Positions 17,021-26,442 of a DNA stretch of 64,000 bases are shown here, piece after piece. The notes beneath the pieces are model-generated. The model did not search any database. It saw nothing but the letters and a program-made list of their open reading frames with translations, and was not told the origin of the DNA. Origin of the DNA: Scytonema hofmannii PCC 7110 (GTDB taxonomy: Bacteria; Cyanobacteriota; Cyanobacteriia; Cyanobacteriales; Nostocaceae); contig NZ_KQ976354.1 of NCBI RefSeq assembly GCF_000346485.2, positions 1,113,031 to 1,177,030 of the forward strand, given 5' to 3'. Both the position numbers and the translations under genes were made by a program. How positions within the stretch are numbered: the first letter of the stretch is position 1; each line of letters starts with the position of its first letter.

Positions 17021-19333
17021 ATGTATCAATTCCAGATTAGTGCATACACGCAAACGGGCGAATCTATCGGTCTCGTCGGTTCTACTCCCGAATTGGGATT
17101 GTGGAATGTGACGAAATGTGTTCGCCTTCGTACAAGTGCCGATCGCTATCCATTATGGTGGACAGATACGAAAATCGACTTTCGGTCAATTTTAGAATCA
17201 GCCACTCCCTTAATGGCTGCAGGACAAGTGTTAAGCGATCGCCAGAAGATTGAGTATAAATATGTACTTCTAGATTCCAAAGGCAACGCACGATGGGAAG
17301 CTCTTGGGGCAAACCGTTGGATACCAATTGACAGAGCAGACCAATACACTACTATTGTTGTGGATGATGGTGCATTTAGTTATTTGCAGCCTTATCCCTT
17401 TGGGTACGTCGAGGAACCTCCTGTTAAGACGGCTTTGAAAGAAAGATCTGAAGGACTAAAAATCGTTGTTGTTGGCAGTTCCGTTGCACTAGGTCATAAA
17501 GCTTGGTTGTTGAAAGGTTGGGCTTGGCTGTTGGGACAGGCTTTGCAACAAACATACGGACATCAACTTGTGAATGTGTCGGAGGTGGGGGCAAATGTCG
17601 GCAGAACAATCGAGCGCTTTCCATCAGTCGTTACGCCAGAAAAACCGGATGTCGTGATTATTGCCCTGTCTCTGGGTAACGAAGGGTTAGCTTATTGTCA
17701 GCCTCACGAACGACGGACAATCCAAAGGCGGTTTGAAAGTGGCTTGCAGCAGCTTGTGAAAATGACACGGGAAATAGGAGCACGTCCAATTCTGGGCGGA
17801 GTTTATCCTCATGGCAACTATAATTCCGAGCATTACTGGGTGCTCAAGGGGACGCACAACCGGATGCTCAATTGGGACGTTCTGGTACTGGATTGGTTGG
17901 CAATCCTGGATGATGGGCAAGGAAATTGGAAGGCGGGGACATCCTTCGATCCATCTCACCCCAACATCATAGGTCATCGCCTCATGTATCAGGCGATTGA
18001 CTTGCGCTTGTTTGAGATCGACAAAGAGGAGTTGGCAAAAGAAAAACAAAGTTTCCAGCAATTGAACAAAGCCCCTATTTACTTTGACAATGCGGGCTTC
18101 CAAATCTCTGCCTGTATTGAAGAAAAGCGTTTGCGGATTGTCAATTCATCACCGTACAGCTACACCATCGCTCCCTATTGGCAGGAACTGCAAACTACAC
18201 TGCAAAGTAAGGCAGGATTGATACCGGGTGTCTACATTGCGAAATCTGCTCAACAAGGAATACTCCCTTTCTTTGCTGTCCAAGAGGATGGCACTATCGA
18301 AACTACAGTAGATATTCCCCCTGGTGCTAACCTGGAATACAGTGCCGCTTTCAATGTCTTTTCGCCACACAACTCACAAGTTTTGTTTCATAACGAGCAA
18401 TTGGGAATTGTGCAAGAGGACGAGCATCACCTTTGGGTCATTAACGAATCAGACCACGAGTACAACATCCATCCTATGTGGCAAGAAGTACGTAGCGTAC
18501 TGAAAGCCATGCCAGGGGGTGTTTATGAAGATCCATTTTATCCCGATATCCCTTTCCGCACCATGATGATTGGTAGCCATGGCTTGGAAAGCCGGGTAAA
18601 AGTACCAGCCCGGTCTGCTGTGGTGTTCCAATACAAATGCAAATTATCGGATATCAGCCGTGTTGCAATTATCCCGGTGGGCGATCGCTGTGCTGTGCGG
18701 ATGATGTTATACAAGATGGAGTATGATGGTCCCGCTTTTCCCTTCGATCTAACCCGCACTACAAATATTGCAGATGTTGCGGATATGATTGAAAACCGTT
18801 TTTATGATATGTGGAACCCCCGCTTCCTACATTACAATCCAGACGCAAACAGAATTTATCACAGCAAGTGGACGGGTTTGTCTTTTGCTCATGAAGTCGA
18901 GGACACAGACAATCCCCTTCACGATTTGTCTCCTGTTTTTGAACGCATGCGCGTTCGCTACACAGCACGCTCTGAACGATTTTGCTACACGATCCAAAAC
19001 TGTGATAAGGCGCTTTTCGTCCGCACGGGTATTGCTGACCGAGGTGGTGTTATAGATCTGGTTAATAAGCTGGAAAAACAATGTCAGGGGAAGCCATTTC
19101 ACCTCTTGCTCCTTTCTCCCCAATCCAGTCATGAGTTTTCAGACCTTCCCAACGTGCTACATTCCGATCTGGAGTTTAACCCTGATTGGATGTATGAGGA
19201 TTTAGGTCACTGGATGTACTGCACAGATGTGATGCGAGGAATTCTTGAATCCCTTGGTGTATCTAGCAAAAACCTCTTCTGGTGTCCTCCTAAACCGCCA
19301 GTGGCTAGCTTACACCAGTTTTCAAATAAATGA
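17021..19333 (+). CDS. CBM20 - SGNH hydrolase - DUF1796 three-domain protein
   Basis: 770 residues, no signal peptide. Residues 1-125 form a starch-binding CBM20-type module (GESIGLVGSTPELGLWN, IEYKYVLLDSKG). Residues 145-330 form an SGNH/GDSL hydrolase: nucleophile S153 in VVGSSVALG, a Gly-Asn block IIALSLGNEGL, and catalytic D310/H313 in DPSHPN. Residues about 340-540 hold two similar beta-rich repeats. Residues about 548-760 match DUF1796 (putative papain-like cysteine peptidase): Cys557 in GDRCAVRMML, PFDLTRTT, and CDKALFVR. The protein may act on an acylated polysaccharide such as glycogen, which is inference. The last seven codons and the stop fall in a MITE-like element. Confidence 0.8.
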   Translation: MYQFQISAYTQTGESIGLVGSTPELGLWNVTKCVRLRTSADRYPLWWTDTKIDFRSILESATPLMAAGQVLSDRQKIEYKYVLLDSKGNARWEALGANRWIPIDRADQYTTIVVDDGAFSYLQPYPFGYVEEPPVKTALKERSEGLKIVVVGSSVALGHKAWLLKGWAWLLGQALQQTYGHQLVNVSEVGANVGRTIERFPSVVTPEKPDVVIIALSLGNEGLAYCQPHERRTIQRRFESGLQQLVKMTREIGARPILGGVYPHGNYNSEHYWVLKGTHNRMLNWDVLVLDWLAILDDGQGNWKAGTSFDPSHPNIIGHRLMYQAIDLRLFEIDKEELAKEKQSFQQLNKAPIYFDNAGFQISACIEEKRLRIVNSSPYSYTIAPYWQELQTTLQSKAGLIPGVYIAKSAQQGILPFFAVQEDGTIETTVDIPPGANLEYSAAFNVFSPHNSQVLFHNEQLGIVQEDEHHLWVINESDHEYNIHPMWQEVRSVLKAMPGGVYEDPFYPDIPFRTMMIGSHGLESRVKVPARSAVVFQYKCKLSDISRVAIIPVGDRCAVRMMLYKMEYDGPAFPFDLTRTTNIADVADMIENRFYDMWNPRFLHYNPDANRIYHSKWTGLSFAHEVEDTDNPLHDLSPVFERMRVRYTARSERFCYTIQNCDKALFVRTGIADRGGVIDLVNKLEKQCQGKPFHLLLLSPQSSHEFSDLPNVLHSDLEFNPDWMYEDLGHWMYCTDVMRGILESLGVSSKNLFWCPPKPPVASLHQFSNK

Positions 19334-19442
19334 ACCACACTATGCTCTTGTGGTACGGGCGTCCCCGCCCGTACATCATAGAGGGCGGGCGAGGACGCCC
19401 ACCCCACTCCATGTGGTCTAATAAAAGCGAAAATTGCTGTAA
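19310..19442. mobile_element. palindromic MITE-like element, family B copy 1
   Basis: About 133 bases starting TTACACCAGTTTTCA and ending TGAAAATTGC-type sequence in inverted form (AAAATTGCTGTAA), with inner arms GAACCACAC and ATGTGGTC, and a GC-rich central palindrome. Family B copy 2 is at 22956-23051. The left end overlaps the final codons of the SGNH gene. Confidence 0.7.
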
Positions 19443-19456
19443 ATCGGTAAAAAAAT

Positions 19457-20941
19457 ATGAATCTCCCATTGATAACTCGTGCTGAAGAACACAACGAGAA
19501 AATAGCGATCGCGACAACTGAAGGAGCATTTACTTACCGGGATTTGCTCCACACCTCCAGTCAAATCGCAACAAGTCTGCTTCAGGATGCAGAAGATTTA
19601 CAAGAGCAGCGTGTTGCTTTCCTCATTCCGCCTGGATTTCAGTATGCAGCCACTCAGTGGGGAATTTGGCGGGCGGGGGGAATAGCCGTACCTCTGTGTA
19701 ATTCCCACCCGCGCCCGGAATTGGAGTATGCGATCGCACATTCAAGAGCATCGATTATCGTTGCCCATCCGAATTTTGAGGATACACTGCGCCCCATCGC
19801 TGAAGCACACAATTTGCGATTTCTCCTGACTTCAGAAATGCTATCATTTAATGTTGGTCGCCTCCCTGAAGTAGAGATCGCCAGACGCGCATTAATTCTC
19901 TACACGAGCGGTACAACAGGTAAACCCAAAGGTGTGGTGACGACTCATTACAATATTCAAGCTCAAGTGACTAGCTTGATTGCTGCATGGGGATGGACAT
20001 TGAGCGATCGCATTCTACACGTACTCCCATTACATCACATTCACGGGATTATTAACGTACTGACGTGTGCTTTATGGGCTGGGGCGGAGTGCCATATACT
20101 GAGCAAATTTGATGCCGATATCGTTTGGAACCGAATTTCTCAGGGTGAATTAACCCTATTTATGGCAGTCCCTACGATTTATGTCAAGTTAATTGCTGCT
20201 TGGGAAGCGGCTTCTAGCGATCGCCAACAAACGATGTCAGAAGGCTGTGCCAAAATGCGACTGATGGTTTCTGGCTCAGCAGCGTTACCAGTTCAAGTTT
20301 TAGAAAAATGGAAGACCATCAGCAACCACTTTCTGCTTGAGCGTTATGGCATGACTGAAATTGGCATGGCGCTATCAAACCCTTTACACGGTCAACGGTA
20401 TGCGGGATATGTGGGGAAGCCTCTCCCTCAAGTGGAAGTCAGATTAGTGGACGAAAGTGGAGAGGTAGTTCCACCGGGGACACCAGGAGAGATCCAAGTC
20501 AAAGGACCTGGGGTGTTTCTGGAATATTGGCAAAACCAAGAAGCAACAGCAAAAGCCTTCCAAGATGGCTGGTTTTTGACTGGGGATCTTGCCGTAGTTG
20601 AGAACGGTAACTACCGCATTTTAGGAAGGATGAGCGTGGATATTATCAAAACAGGAGGGTATAAAGTTTCAGCACTGGAAATTGAGGAAGTGTTGCGAAC
20701 TCATCCAGATATTCAAGAATGTGCAGTGGTTGGGATTAAAGATCCAGAATGGGGCGAACGAGTTTGTGCGGCGTTAGTCTTGCAACAGTCAGATCGGTTA
20801 ACATTGGAAACTTTTAGGAGTTGGGCAAAAGAGCGATTGGCTGTTTACAAAGTCCCAACCCGAATTCTGTCAGTTGAAGAATTACCTCGCAACGCTATGG
20901 GGAAAGTAACTAAGCCAGCAGTGACTCAGCTTTTCACCTGA
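19457..20941 (+). CDS. acyl-CoA synthetase, malonyl-CoA synthetase-like
   Basis: A 494-residue ANL-superfamily enzyme. The P-loop is LYTSGTTGKPKGVV near residue 150, followed by LPLHHIHGI, ERYGMTEIGMALSNPL (A5), GWFLTGD and GKVTK near the end (catalytic Lys). The overall pattern resembles malonyl/methylmalonyl-CoA synthetases (MatB/ACSF3), including LPLHHIHG. It activates a carboxylic acid to acyl-AMP then acyl-CoA; the acid is inferred only. It follows the SGNH gene by 123 bases filled with a MITE-like element. The TGA stop leads directly into a heptamer STRR. Confidence 0.85.
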   Translation: MNLPLITRAEEHNEKIAIATTEGAFTYRDLLHTSSQIATSLLQDAEDLQEQRVAFLIPPGFQYAATQWGIWRAGGIAVPLCNSHPRPELEYAIAHSRASIIVAHPNFEDTLRPIAEAHNLRFLLTSEMLSFNVGRLPEVEIARRALILYTSGTTGKPKGVVTTHYNIQAQVTSLIAAWGWTLSDRILHVLPLHHIHGIINVLTCALWAGAECHILSKFDADIVWNRISQGELTLFMAVPTIYVKLIAAWEAASSDRQQTMSEGCAKMRLMVSGSAALPVQVLEKWKTISNHFLLERYGMTEIGMALSNPLHGQRYAGYVGKPLPQVEVRLVDESGEVVPPGTPGEIQVKGPGVFLEYWQNQEATAKAFQDGWFLTGDLAVVENGNYRILGRMSVDIIKTGGYKVSALEIEEVLRTHPDIQECAVVGIKDPEWGERVCAALVLQQSDRLTLETFRSWAKERLAVYKVPTRILSVEELPRNAMGKVTKPAVTQLFT

Positions 20942-21033
20942 CCAGTGACCAGTGACCTAATTTTTTCGGATCTGGGCTAAGCGTCATCGTATACAGATAA
21001 CGCTAGTCTTGCAATTCTTATGTTTTAGTTATT

Positions 21034-22893
21034 ATGACTTTGTTGCAATCTTCTCAGCCAACAAAAGAAAGAGATATACGTACTGTTGGGCGGTCATATC
21101 AGCCCTTATCTTTTATATTGCTAGCTTTATTATTAGTTACGGGTATTGGTGCTCGCTTGGCTTACTTACAAGTCCTTGAAGGTCCAGAACTTCGGAAAAG
21201 AGCAGAGTCAAACCGGGTGCGGATGATCCCCAAACAACCAGAACGAGGTAACATCTTCGATCGCAATGGTAAAGTCATAGCCACAACTCGCTATCCCCGT
21301 TCTGTATACTTGTGGCCAATGGCACACACAAAACCAGCATGGTCGGTTGTGAGTCCGCGCTTGTCAAAAATTCTCGGTATGACCGAAGAAGAAATTGTCG
21401 ATAAATTAGAAGAGGCTGGCGCTAATTCTTCTCTCGTGCGGATTGCTCGCGACCTCAACGAAGCGGAAATCACTGCTTTAAAAGAGTATGAAAACGAACT
21501 ACCAGGTGTTGATGTTCATACGGAAGCAGTACGTTATTATCCTCACGGGCAAGCTTTAGCTCACGTATTGGGTTATACACGAGAACTTACAGCCGAACAG
21601 TTGGAAGAACGGAAAAAAGACGGTTACCGACTCGGCGATGTGATTGGTCAAATGGGAGTAGAAAAGGCGTATGAAAAAACATTACGAGGTGAATGGGGCG
21701 GTCAGCAAGTAGAAGTCGATAGTAGAGGGCGATCGATACGCGTATTGGGAGAAAAACAAGCCAAATCGGGTAATGACCTTCATTTAACTTTAGATCTCAA
21801 CGCACAACTAGCAGCAGAAAAAGCGTTAAAAGGTCGCAACGGTGCTGTTGTAGCGCTTGACCCAAATACTGGTGGTGTTTTAGCAATGGTATCTCACCCC
21901 GGTTTCGATCCAAATATTTTCTCCAAGCAAAGACTTTCCAAAAAAGATTGGGACAGCGTACAAGGAAAAGGCTTTCCTTTGCTCAATCGTGCAGTCAGCA
22001 GTGTTTACCCACCTGCTAGTACTTTCAAAGTTGTCACTGCAACGGCTGGGTTAGAGTCAGGAAAATACTCTCCAAGCACAGTGCTACAGACCTTTGGTTC
22101 TCTCACTGTTGGTGGAGTAACTTTCGGTGAGTGGAATCATAAAGGATTTGGTCCGTTAGGATTTGCAGGTGCTTTAGCATGGAGTAGCGACACCTTTTTC
22201 TACCAAATTGGTCGAGGAGTTGGCGGTCGAACTCTCATTGAATGGACTCGCAAATACGGATTTGGGGAGAAAACAGGTATTGAGTTTGAAGCCGAAGAAG
22301 CCAAAGGTAACGTTCCAGACGAAGCATGGAAGCAAAGAGTGTGGAAAATGCCTTGGACAGTAGGCGACAGTATCAATATGTCTATCGGTCAAGGTGCTTT
22401 ACAAACCACACCGTTACAAGTTGCGGCGATGTTTGCTGTTCCAGCCAATGGTGGATATCGAGTCAAGCCCCATTTGCTCAAAGATAACGAAGAAGCATCT
22501 AAGTGGCGCACATCCTTAAATATGAAACCATCCACCATCAAAGTTCTCCGTGATGGATTGCGGAAGGTGGTATCTGAAGGTACGGGTGCTGCTCTCAGGG
22601 TAGAAACAATTCCTCCGGCTGCTGGTAAAAGCGGTACAGCCGAAGCATGGAAGGGGAGAGAGAAAGCCAACCACGCTTGGTTTGGAGCATATGCGCCAGC
22701 TGATAAGCCAGAGATTGTAGTGTTAGCATTTGCCGAACACTCTGGTGGAGGCGGCGGTAGCGTTTCTGCTCCAATAGTGTTGCAAGTGATGGAAGAATAT
22801 TTTCACAAGAAGTACCCAGGGAAGTATCAAAAACCCAAGGTTGAGAATTCACAGCAAAAGGCTCCAAGCACGGCAAACAGGCGGCGGAATTGA
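21034..22893 (+). CDS. mrdA: penicillin-binding protein 2
   Basis: A 619-residue class B PBP. One N-terminal transmembrane segment (about 25-45), then the dimerisation domain with ERGNIFDRNGK, then the transpeptidase: S329-T-F-K332 (SxxK), SSDTF (SxD/N motif) near residue 385, and K532-S-G (KSG). It cross-links peptidoglycan in elongation, in the periplasm. The length and RVRMIPKQPERGNIFDR block fit MrdA better than FtsI. It is downstream of the acyl-CoA synthetase by 92 bases. Confidence 0.9.
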   Translation: MTLLQSSQPTKERDIRTVGRSYQPLSFILLALLLVTGIGARLAYLQVLEGPELRKRAESNRVRMIPKQPERGNIFDRNGKVIATTRYPRSVYLWPMAHTKPAWSVVSPRLSKILGMTEEEIVDKLEEAGANSSLVRIARDLNEAEITALKEYENELPGVDVHTEAVRYYPHGQALAHVLGYTRELTAEQLEERKKDGYRLGDVIGQMGVEKAYEKTLRGEWGGQQVEVDSRGRSIRVLGEKQAKSGNDLHLTLDLNAQLAAEKALKGRNGAVVALDPNTGGVLAMVSHPGFDPNIFSKQRLSKKDWDSVQGKGFPLLNRAVSSVYPPASTFKVVTATAGLESGKYSPSTVLQTFGSLTVGGVTFGEWNHKGFGPLGFAGALAWSSDTFFYQIGRGVGGRTLIEWTRKYGFGEKTGIEFEAEEAKGNVPDEAWKQRVWKMPWTVGDSINMSIGQGALQTTPLQVAAMFAVPANGGYRVKPHLLKDNEEASKWRTSLNMKPSTIKVLRDGLRKVVSEGTGAALRVETIPPAAGKSGTAEAWKGREKANHAWFGAYAPADKPEIVVLAFAEHSGGGGGSVSAPIVLQVMEEYFHKKYPGKYQKPKVENSQQKAPSTANRRRN

Positions 22894-22955
22894 GGAGGAG
22901 ACAAGGGGCTAGGGGAGAACAACCAATTCCCTACGTCCTCTCAATTCTATATAAC

Positions 22956-23051
22956 TTACAGCAGTTTTCACCTAAATGAACCACACCGTTTGTAAGGGCG
23001 CAATGCCTTGCGCCCCTACGGCTGTGGTCTATTTCCTGAAAATGGCTGTAA
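22956..23051. mobile_element. palindromic MITE-like element, family B copy 2
   Basis: A 96-base near-palindrome starting TTACAGCAGTTTTCACC and ending AAAATGGCTGTAA, with inner arms GAACCACACCG and CGGCTGTGGTC and a central GGGCGCAATGCC hairpin. The ends match family B copy 1 at 19310-19442; the centre differs. Confidence 0.75.
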
Positions 23052-23188
23052 TCTAAGGTTAGAGGACTAGAGGATAAGCCGAAGGCTCAACGGCTAAAGC
23101 CCTATCGCGCTATACTTGATTATGCATACTCTAAATTAGTACAATTGCATTAAAATAAAAAAGTTACTGTATTACACTGAGAGGCGAA

Positions 23189-23497
23189 ATGAAAGCAGAG
23201 CTTCTCAAGAGACTGTTTAAAGCGATCGCTCTTTCAGATCGAGAGGCGATTGATAAGCTCACACAACTAGTGATTGAAGAAGAGCGTAGCAAGGGACACA
23301 TACTCTTAGCTGACCAGTTAGAGAATATCACTAAAAAAAGTCAGAAAGAAAAGCCAGAAGAGCGCAGCCAACCTGCTCCCTTAGTATCAGAACCTTCCGC
23401 TCTGAGTGAACTGCCAAGCAGTAAACGGTTCAATCTTCCGTTACATAAGACCTACTCAAAACTACTCATTGCTAGTCATTCTTCGTCATTGGACTAA
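23189..23497 (+). pseudogene. N-terminal fragment of an AAA-ATPase gene
   Basis: 102 residues. The start (MKAELLKRLFKAIALSDREAIDKL) and LSELPSSKRFNLPL match, as I recall, the N-terminal region of cyanobacterial AAA-family ATPases, where the ATPase core should follow NLPL. Here the match ends at NLPL; a short unrelated tail and a stop follow, and a TnpB element starts 70 bases later on the other strand. The ATPase core is not found in the window, so the gene is probably cut by the insertion. A ribosome-binding site (GAGAGG) precedes the ATG. Confidence 0.55.
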
Positions 23498-23570
23498 CAG
23501 AGCTTTGATGCTTAATTCCTGCTTCACTCTGGCGGTGTCGGCACTCAACCAGTCCACAGGCTCACACTGC

Positions 23571-24680
23571 CTAACTAGCAGCGATGGACGAATAGTTTTT
23601 TAGATTGATTGCAGCGTTCAAGTCTCTATTAAGACTAAGACCACAATCACAATTGAAGACTCTCTCTTTTAAGGAGAGTTCTTTTTTAATAGTTCCGCAA
23701 TTGGAACAAGTTTTAGAACTAGGGAACCACCTATCAGCAATGACAAGTTTTGTACCAAAAAGCTCACACTTGTAAGTCAACTGTCTACGGAACTCAAAAA
23801 ATCCCATATCTTGAATGCTTGCTGCCAGTTTCTGGTTTGCCATCATGCCTGAAACATTTAAATCTTCAATAACTACAAGGCCGTGGTTTTTGGCTAATAG
23901 TGTAGTCAACTTATGTAATGTATCTTTACGGATGTTGGCAATTTTTCTGTGCAATCTAGCGATTTGGATATTGGCTTTTTTCCAGTTAGCTGAACCTTTA
24001 ACTTTATGGCGATTCAACCATTGCATTCTGGCTAACTTGTCTTGGAACTTTTTGTATGATTTGGCTCCTGCTATAACTTCTCCAGTAGACAAGGTTGCTA
24101 AGTTTAAAACTCCCAGGTCAACACCTACAGTAGGAAAAAACTAAAGATCTTCCAACTGAACATTAGGAGCTTCAACATCAAATCTAAAAGAGATAAACCA
24201 TCTATCAGCTTCACGACTAATAGTTACTGATTTTGGTTCAACTTGAGGTAAGCGCTCGTAGGTTTTGAGGACACCAATTACAGGGACTTGAATCTTGTTA
24301 TTGCCTGTGATTTTAACTGTGCCTTCTAAAGTGAATGAATCATGTTTACCTTTTTTCTTGAACTTAGGCACTCCTGCTTTTTTCTCAAAACACTTTTTCC
24401 ACGCTAACCTTAAAGCCATCAATGCTTGTTGTGGTGTAGATTTAGAGCATTCGTAATACCAAGGACACTCAGGTTTTATCAATGCTACTAACCATTTATG
24501 CAAGTCAATAGCTGTGGGAAACTTGATTCTTTCTGTAGGATTAGCCTGATTCCAATCAAGGATTTGCTTGGTTAATCCCAGTCCCCAATTCCAAGCATGA
24601 CGTGCAACACCACAATGTTTTAAAAATTCTGTGCTCTGTTGATTATTAATTTTTAATTCTGTTTTGTATCCGAGTAACAT
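23571..24680 (-). pseudogene. tnpB: TnpB (IS200/IS605-type) with an in-frame amber codon
   Basis: One frame from 24680 to 23571 (369 codons) is split by a single TAG at 24143-24141; both halves lie in the same frame. The first half has the N-terminal LGYKTELKINNQQ and CGVARHAWNWGL. Just after the stop comes VGVDLGVLNLATLSTGE with the first RuvC Asp, then LVVIEDLNVSGMM (RuvC Glu), a four-Cys zinc finger (CSNCG and CDCG), and DLNAAINL with the last RuvC Asp. TnpB is an RNA-guided nuclease. No tnpA is nearby, so it would depend on one elsewhere. Only the amber codon breaks it. Confidence 0.85.
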
Positions 24681-24808
24681 GGCAATCCTTTAATCCATTC
24701 TCTAAATGCTTGAGACATATTCCAACCTTGCAATTCAGCATGAGCTTGTAATTTATCTAACTCTTGTTGAGTTAGTAAAACTTTAAACCATCTATCTCGT
24801 TGTGGCAT
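24653..24808 (-). CDS. small protein upstream of TnpB, 51 aa
   Basis: An ATG at 24808 opens a 51-codon frame beginning MPQRDRWFKVLLTQQELDKL and containing GWNMSQAFREWIKGLP. The end overlaps the tnpB start by 28 bases. Similar short proteins (RHH-like) precede tnpB in other cyanobacterial elements, as I recall, so it may be a transposon-encoded regulator or accessory. There is no strong ribosome-binding site. Confidence 0.5.
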   Translation of the reverse strand: MPQRDRWFKVLLTQQELDKLQAHAELQGWNMSQAFREWIKGLPCYSDTKQN

Positions 24809-25401
24809 AGCCTTTATTTCACTCTATGGTCTAAATATAACTAAAATTAGACCATGTAGTAAGTAGAGAAAACCGTATATTAGCCGAACGACAAAGATCA
24901 AAAGCTCATCATTTTTGAAGAGCAATGTATAGACTTGTATAGAGATTAAGTAACAGCTTCTAACCCCTAGTCACTGTCATACCCAGGGAAAAACTGCGGC
25001 ATCACATGGTACTGCAAGAATTTTGTACCGCGCAGTGGTAAAGAAAAAGCTGTTTGTTAGATTCAAAATGCTAGAATTCTCGATGCTGATTGTAAACTAC
25101 CTGAACAGCTATTTCCACCAAATATACTAGGTGATATTATCGATTTTTATCATAAGGTAACAAAAACTAAAATTTTTAATCATTCCATAAATGCAGCAGC
25201 GCCCTTCCGCAACCGATATATGAGCGCTTGGGCTATAGCGAAGTTCAAGCGCAAGCAATTCACCAACACGTTGATTACGCAAGCAATTCACCAACACGTT
25301 GATTATGTAATTACCTCCAATTGATATTGAACGAGCGATCGCACGAAAACTTTTATTTGAAGAAAACCCAGAAGCCCACACCTACGTAGAGGAACAAGAA
25401 G
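24809..25401. other. intergenic region with gene debris
   Basis: About 590 bases. It holds a 28-base tandem duplication (25251-25306) and a short open frame running into the HTH gene (ARKLLFEENPEAHTYVEE) that may be the tail of a lost partner gene. No intact gene is visible. Confidence 0.5.
25251..25306 (+). repeat. 28-base tandem duplication
   Basis: GCAAGCAATTCACCAACACG plus TTGATTAC is repeated twice head to tail, 27 of 28 bases the same. It lies in non-coding debris upstream of the HTH gene. Confidence 0.85.
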
Positions 25402-25692
25402 ATGACCAAGATTAGCGATGCCATAAAAATCATTGACAAAATGACCAGCAGCGACCCCGATCTTGAGGCATTAGTAGAGGAAGCTTCCATGAATGCTCTT
25501 GTAGCACAACTAATTTATGAAGCCAGAATAAAAGCTGGGTTAACACAGAAACAGCTTGCTGAACTTGTTGGTACAAAACAGTCTGCGATCGCACGGCTTG
25601 AAGACGGTGATTACGAAGGACACTCCCTTTCAATGCTGCAAAAAATTGCTGGCGCTCTCAATCAACGGGTAGTGATTCAGCTTGCTCCATAG
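25402..25692 (+). CDS. XRE-family HTH protein, antitoxin-like
   Basis: 96 residues with a helix-turn-helix at about 47-75 (AGLTQKQLAELVGTKQSAIARLEDG). The N-terminal half (ISDAIKIIDKMTSSDPDLEALVEEA) is typical of HigA-like antitoxins encoded after a RelE-type toxin. No toxin precedes it here; only debris does, so it may be an orphan. GAGGAA precedes the ATG. Confidence 0.8.
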   Translation: MTKISDAIKIIDKMTSSDPDLEALVEEASMNALVAQLIYEARIKAGLTQKQLAELVGTKQSAIARLEDGDYEGHSLSMLQKIAGALNQRVVIQLAP

Positions 25693-25730
25693 GAGCAGAG
25701 TGCATAGTGTGTTCTGGAGGTAAAGAAATT

Positions 25731-26261
25731 TTACTGAGAGTTACTATCTAACTGAAAATTGCAGGAATTTTTGAGAATAAATATACCGTTTTCTTTGATT
25801 AAATCGCCCGTACAAAGGACTGGTAATCGCTCTTGATATGCTTTGATAGCTATTATATAGTCACGGTCAACTAATTCTGTTTTGATTGGACGCAACCTAT
25901 CAACAACTACGCCAAATAACATAATTTCCCCACTCATCTTGTCAGCAAATGGTGTTTCAATGTGTGTGACTAATCCTTGAATGGTAATGTTGGGTGCATT
26001 AGTAACGAGCGAGCTAAAAATCTCAATCTGAGAGCGATTCTCTGCTAAGGCAAGGGTTTCTAACACTTCTGCCATCCGCCTCTTAAAGTCAACAATTTCT
26101 GGTTTGAGGGGGAGTAGGATTTCAAAATCGTCTAGAGTCCAAAGGTCAGCCTTATCACCCTTGGGTTGTTGTTGATGCCAACCATGCGATCGAAGATAAG
26201 TCTCTACTTGTTGGGGATCTAGATATCTTAATTTTTCTACATCTGAGATAATAGTTATCAT
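25731..26261 (-). CDS. hypothetical protein, 176 aa (paired with DUF4365 gene)
   Basis: I do not know a named family. The N-terminus (VEKLRYLDPQQVETYLRSHGWHQ) reads like a small DNA- or ligand-binding helix set, followed by a DLWTLDDFEILLPL strand and LLPLKPEIVDFKRRMAEVLETLALAE. It lies downstream of the DUF4365 gene in the same direction with a 181-base gap. Such neighbours recur in cyanobacteria, as I recall, so the two may form one module. The function is open. Confidence 0.6.
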   Translation of the reverse strand: MITIISDVEKLRYLDPQQVETYLRSHGWHQQQPKGDKADLWTLDDFEILLPLKPEIVDFKRRMAEVLETLALAENRSQIEIFSSLVTNAPNITIQGLVTHIETPFADKMSGEIMLFGVVVDRLRPIKTELVDRDYIIAIKAYQERLPVLCTGDLIKENGIFILKNSCNFQLDSNSQ

Positions 26262-26442
26262 AATTTTTATCCATTAGCGATGCGTTCCATTATCATAAGA
26301 AGTGAGTTGGGGCTAAATATAAGTAAGTCGGCGAGAAAAAACCAAGCTATGTAACGAAAAGTCAAATCTTTGTATTTGGCTCGTAGTAGCGCTTTAGCGC
26401 ATGTACCACAACTACAACCTAGTGATAATTATTTACGCCGCC

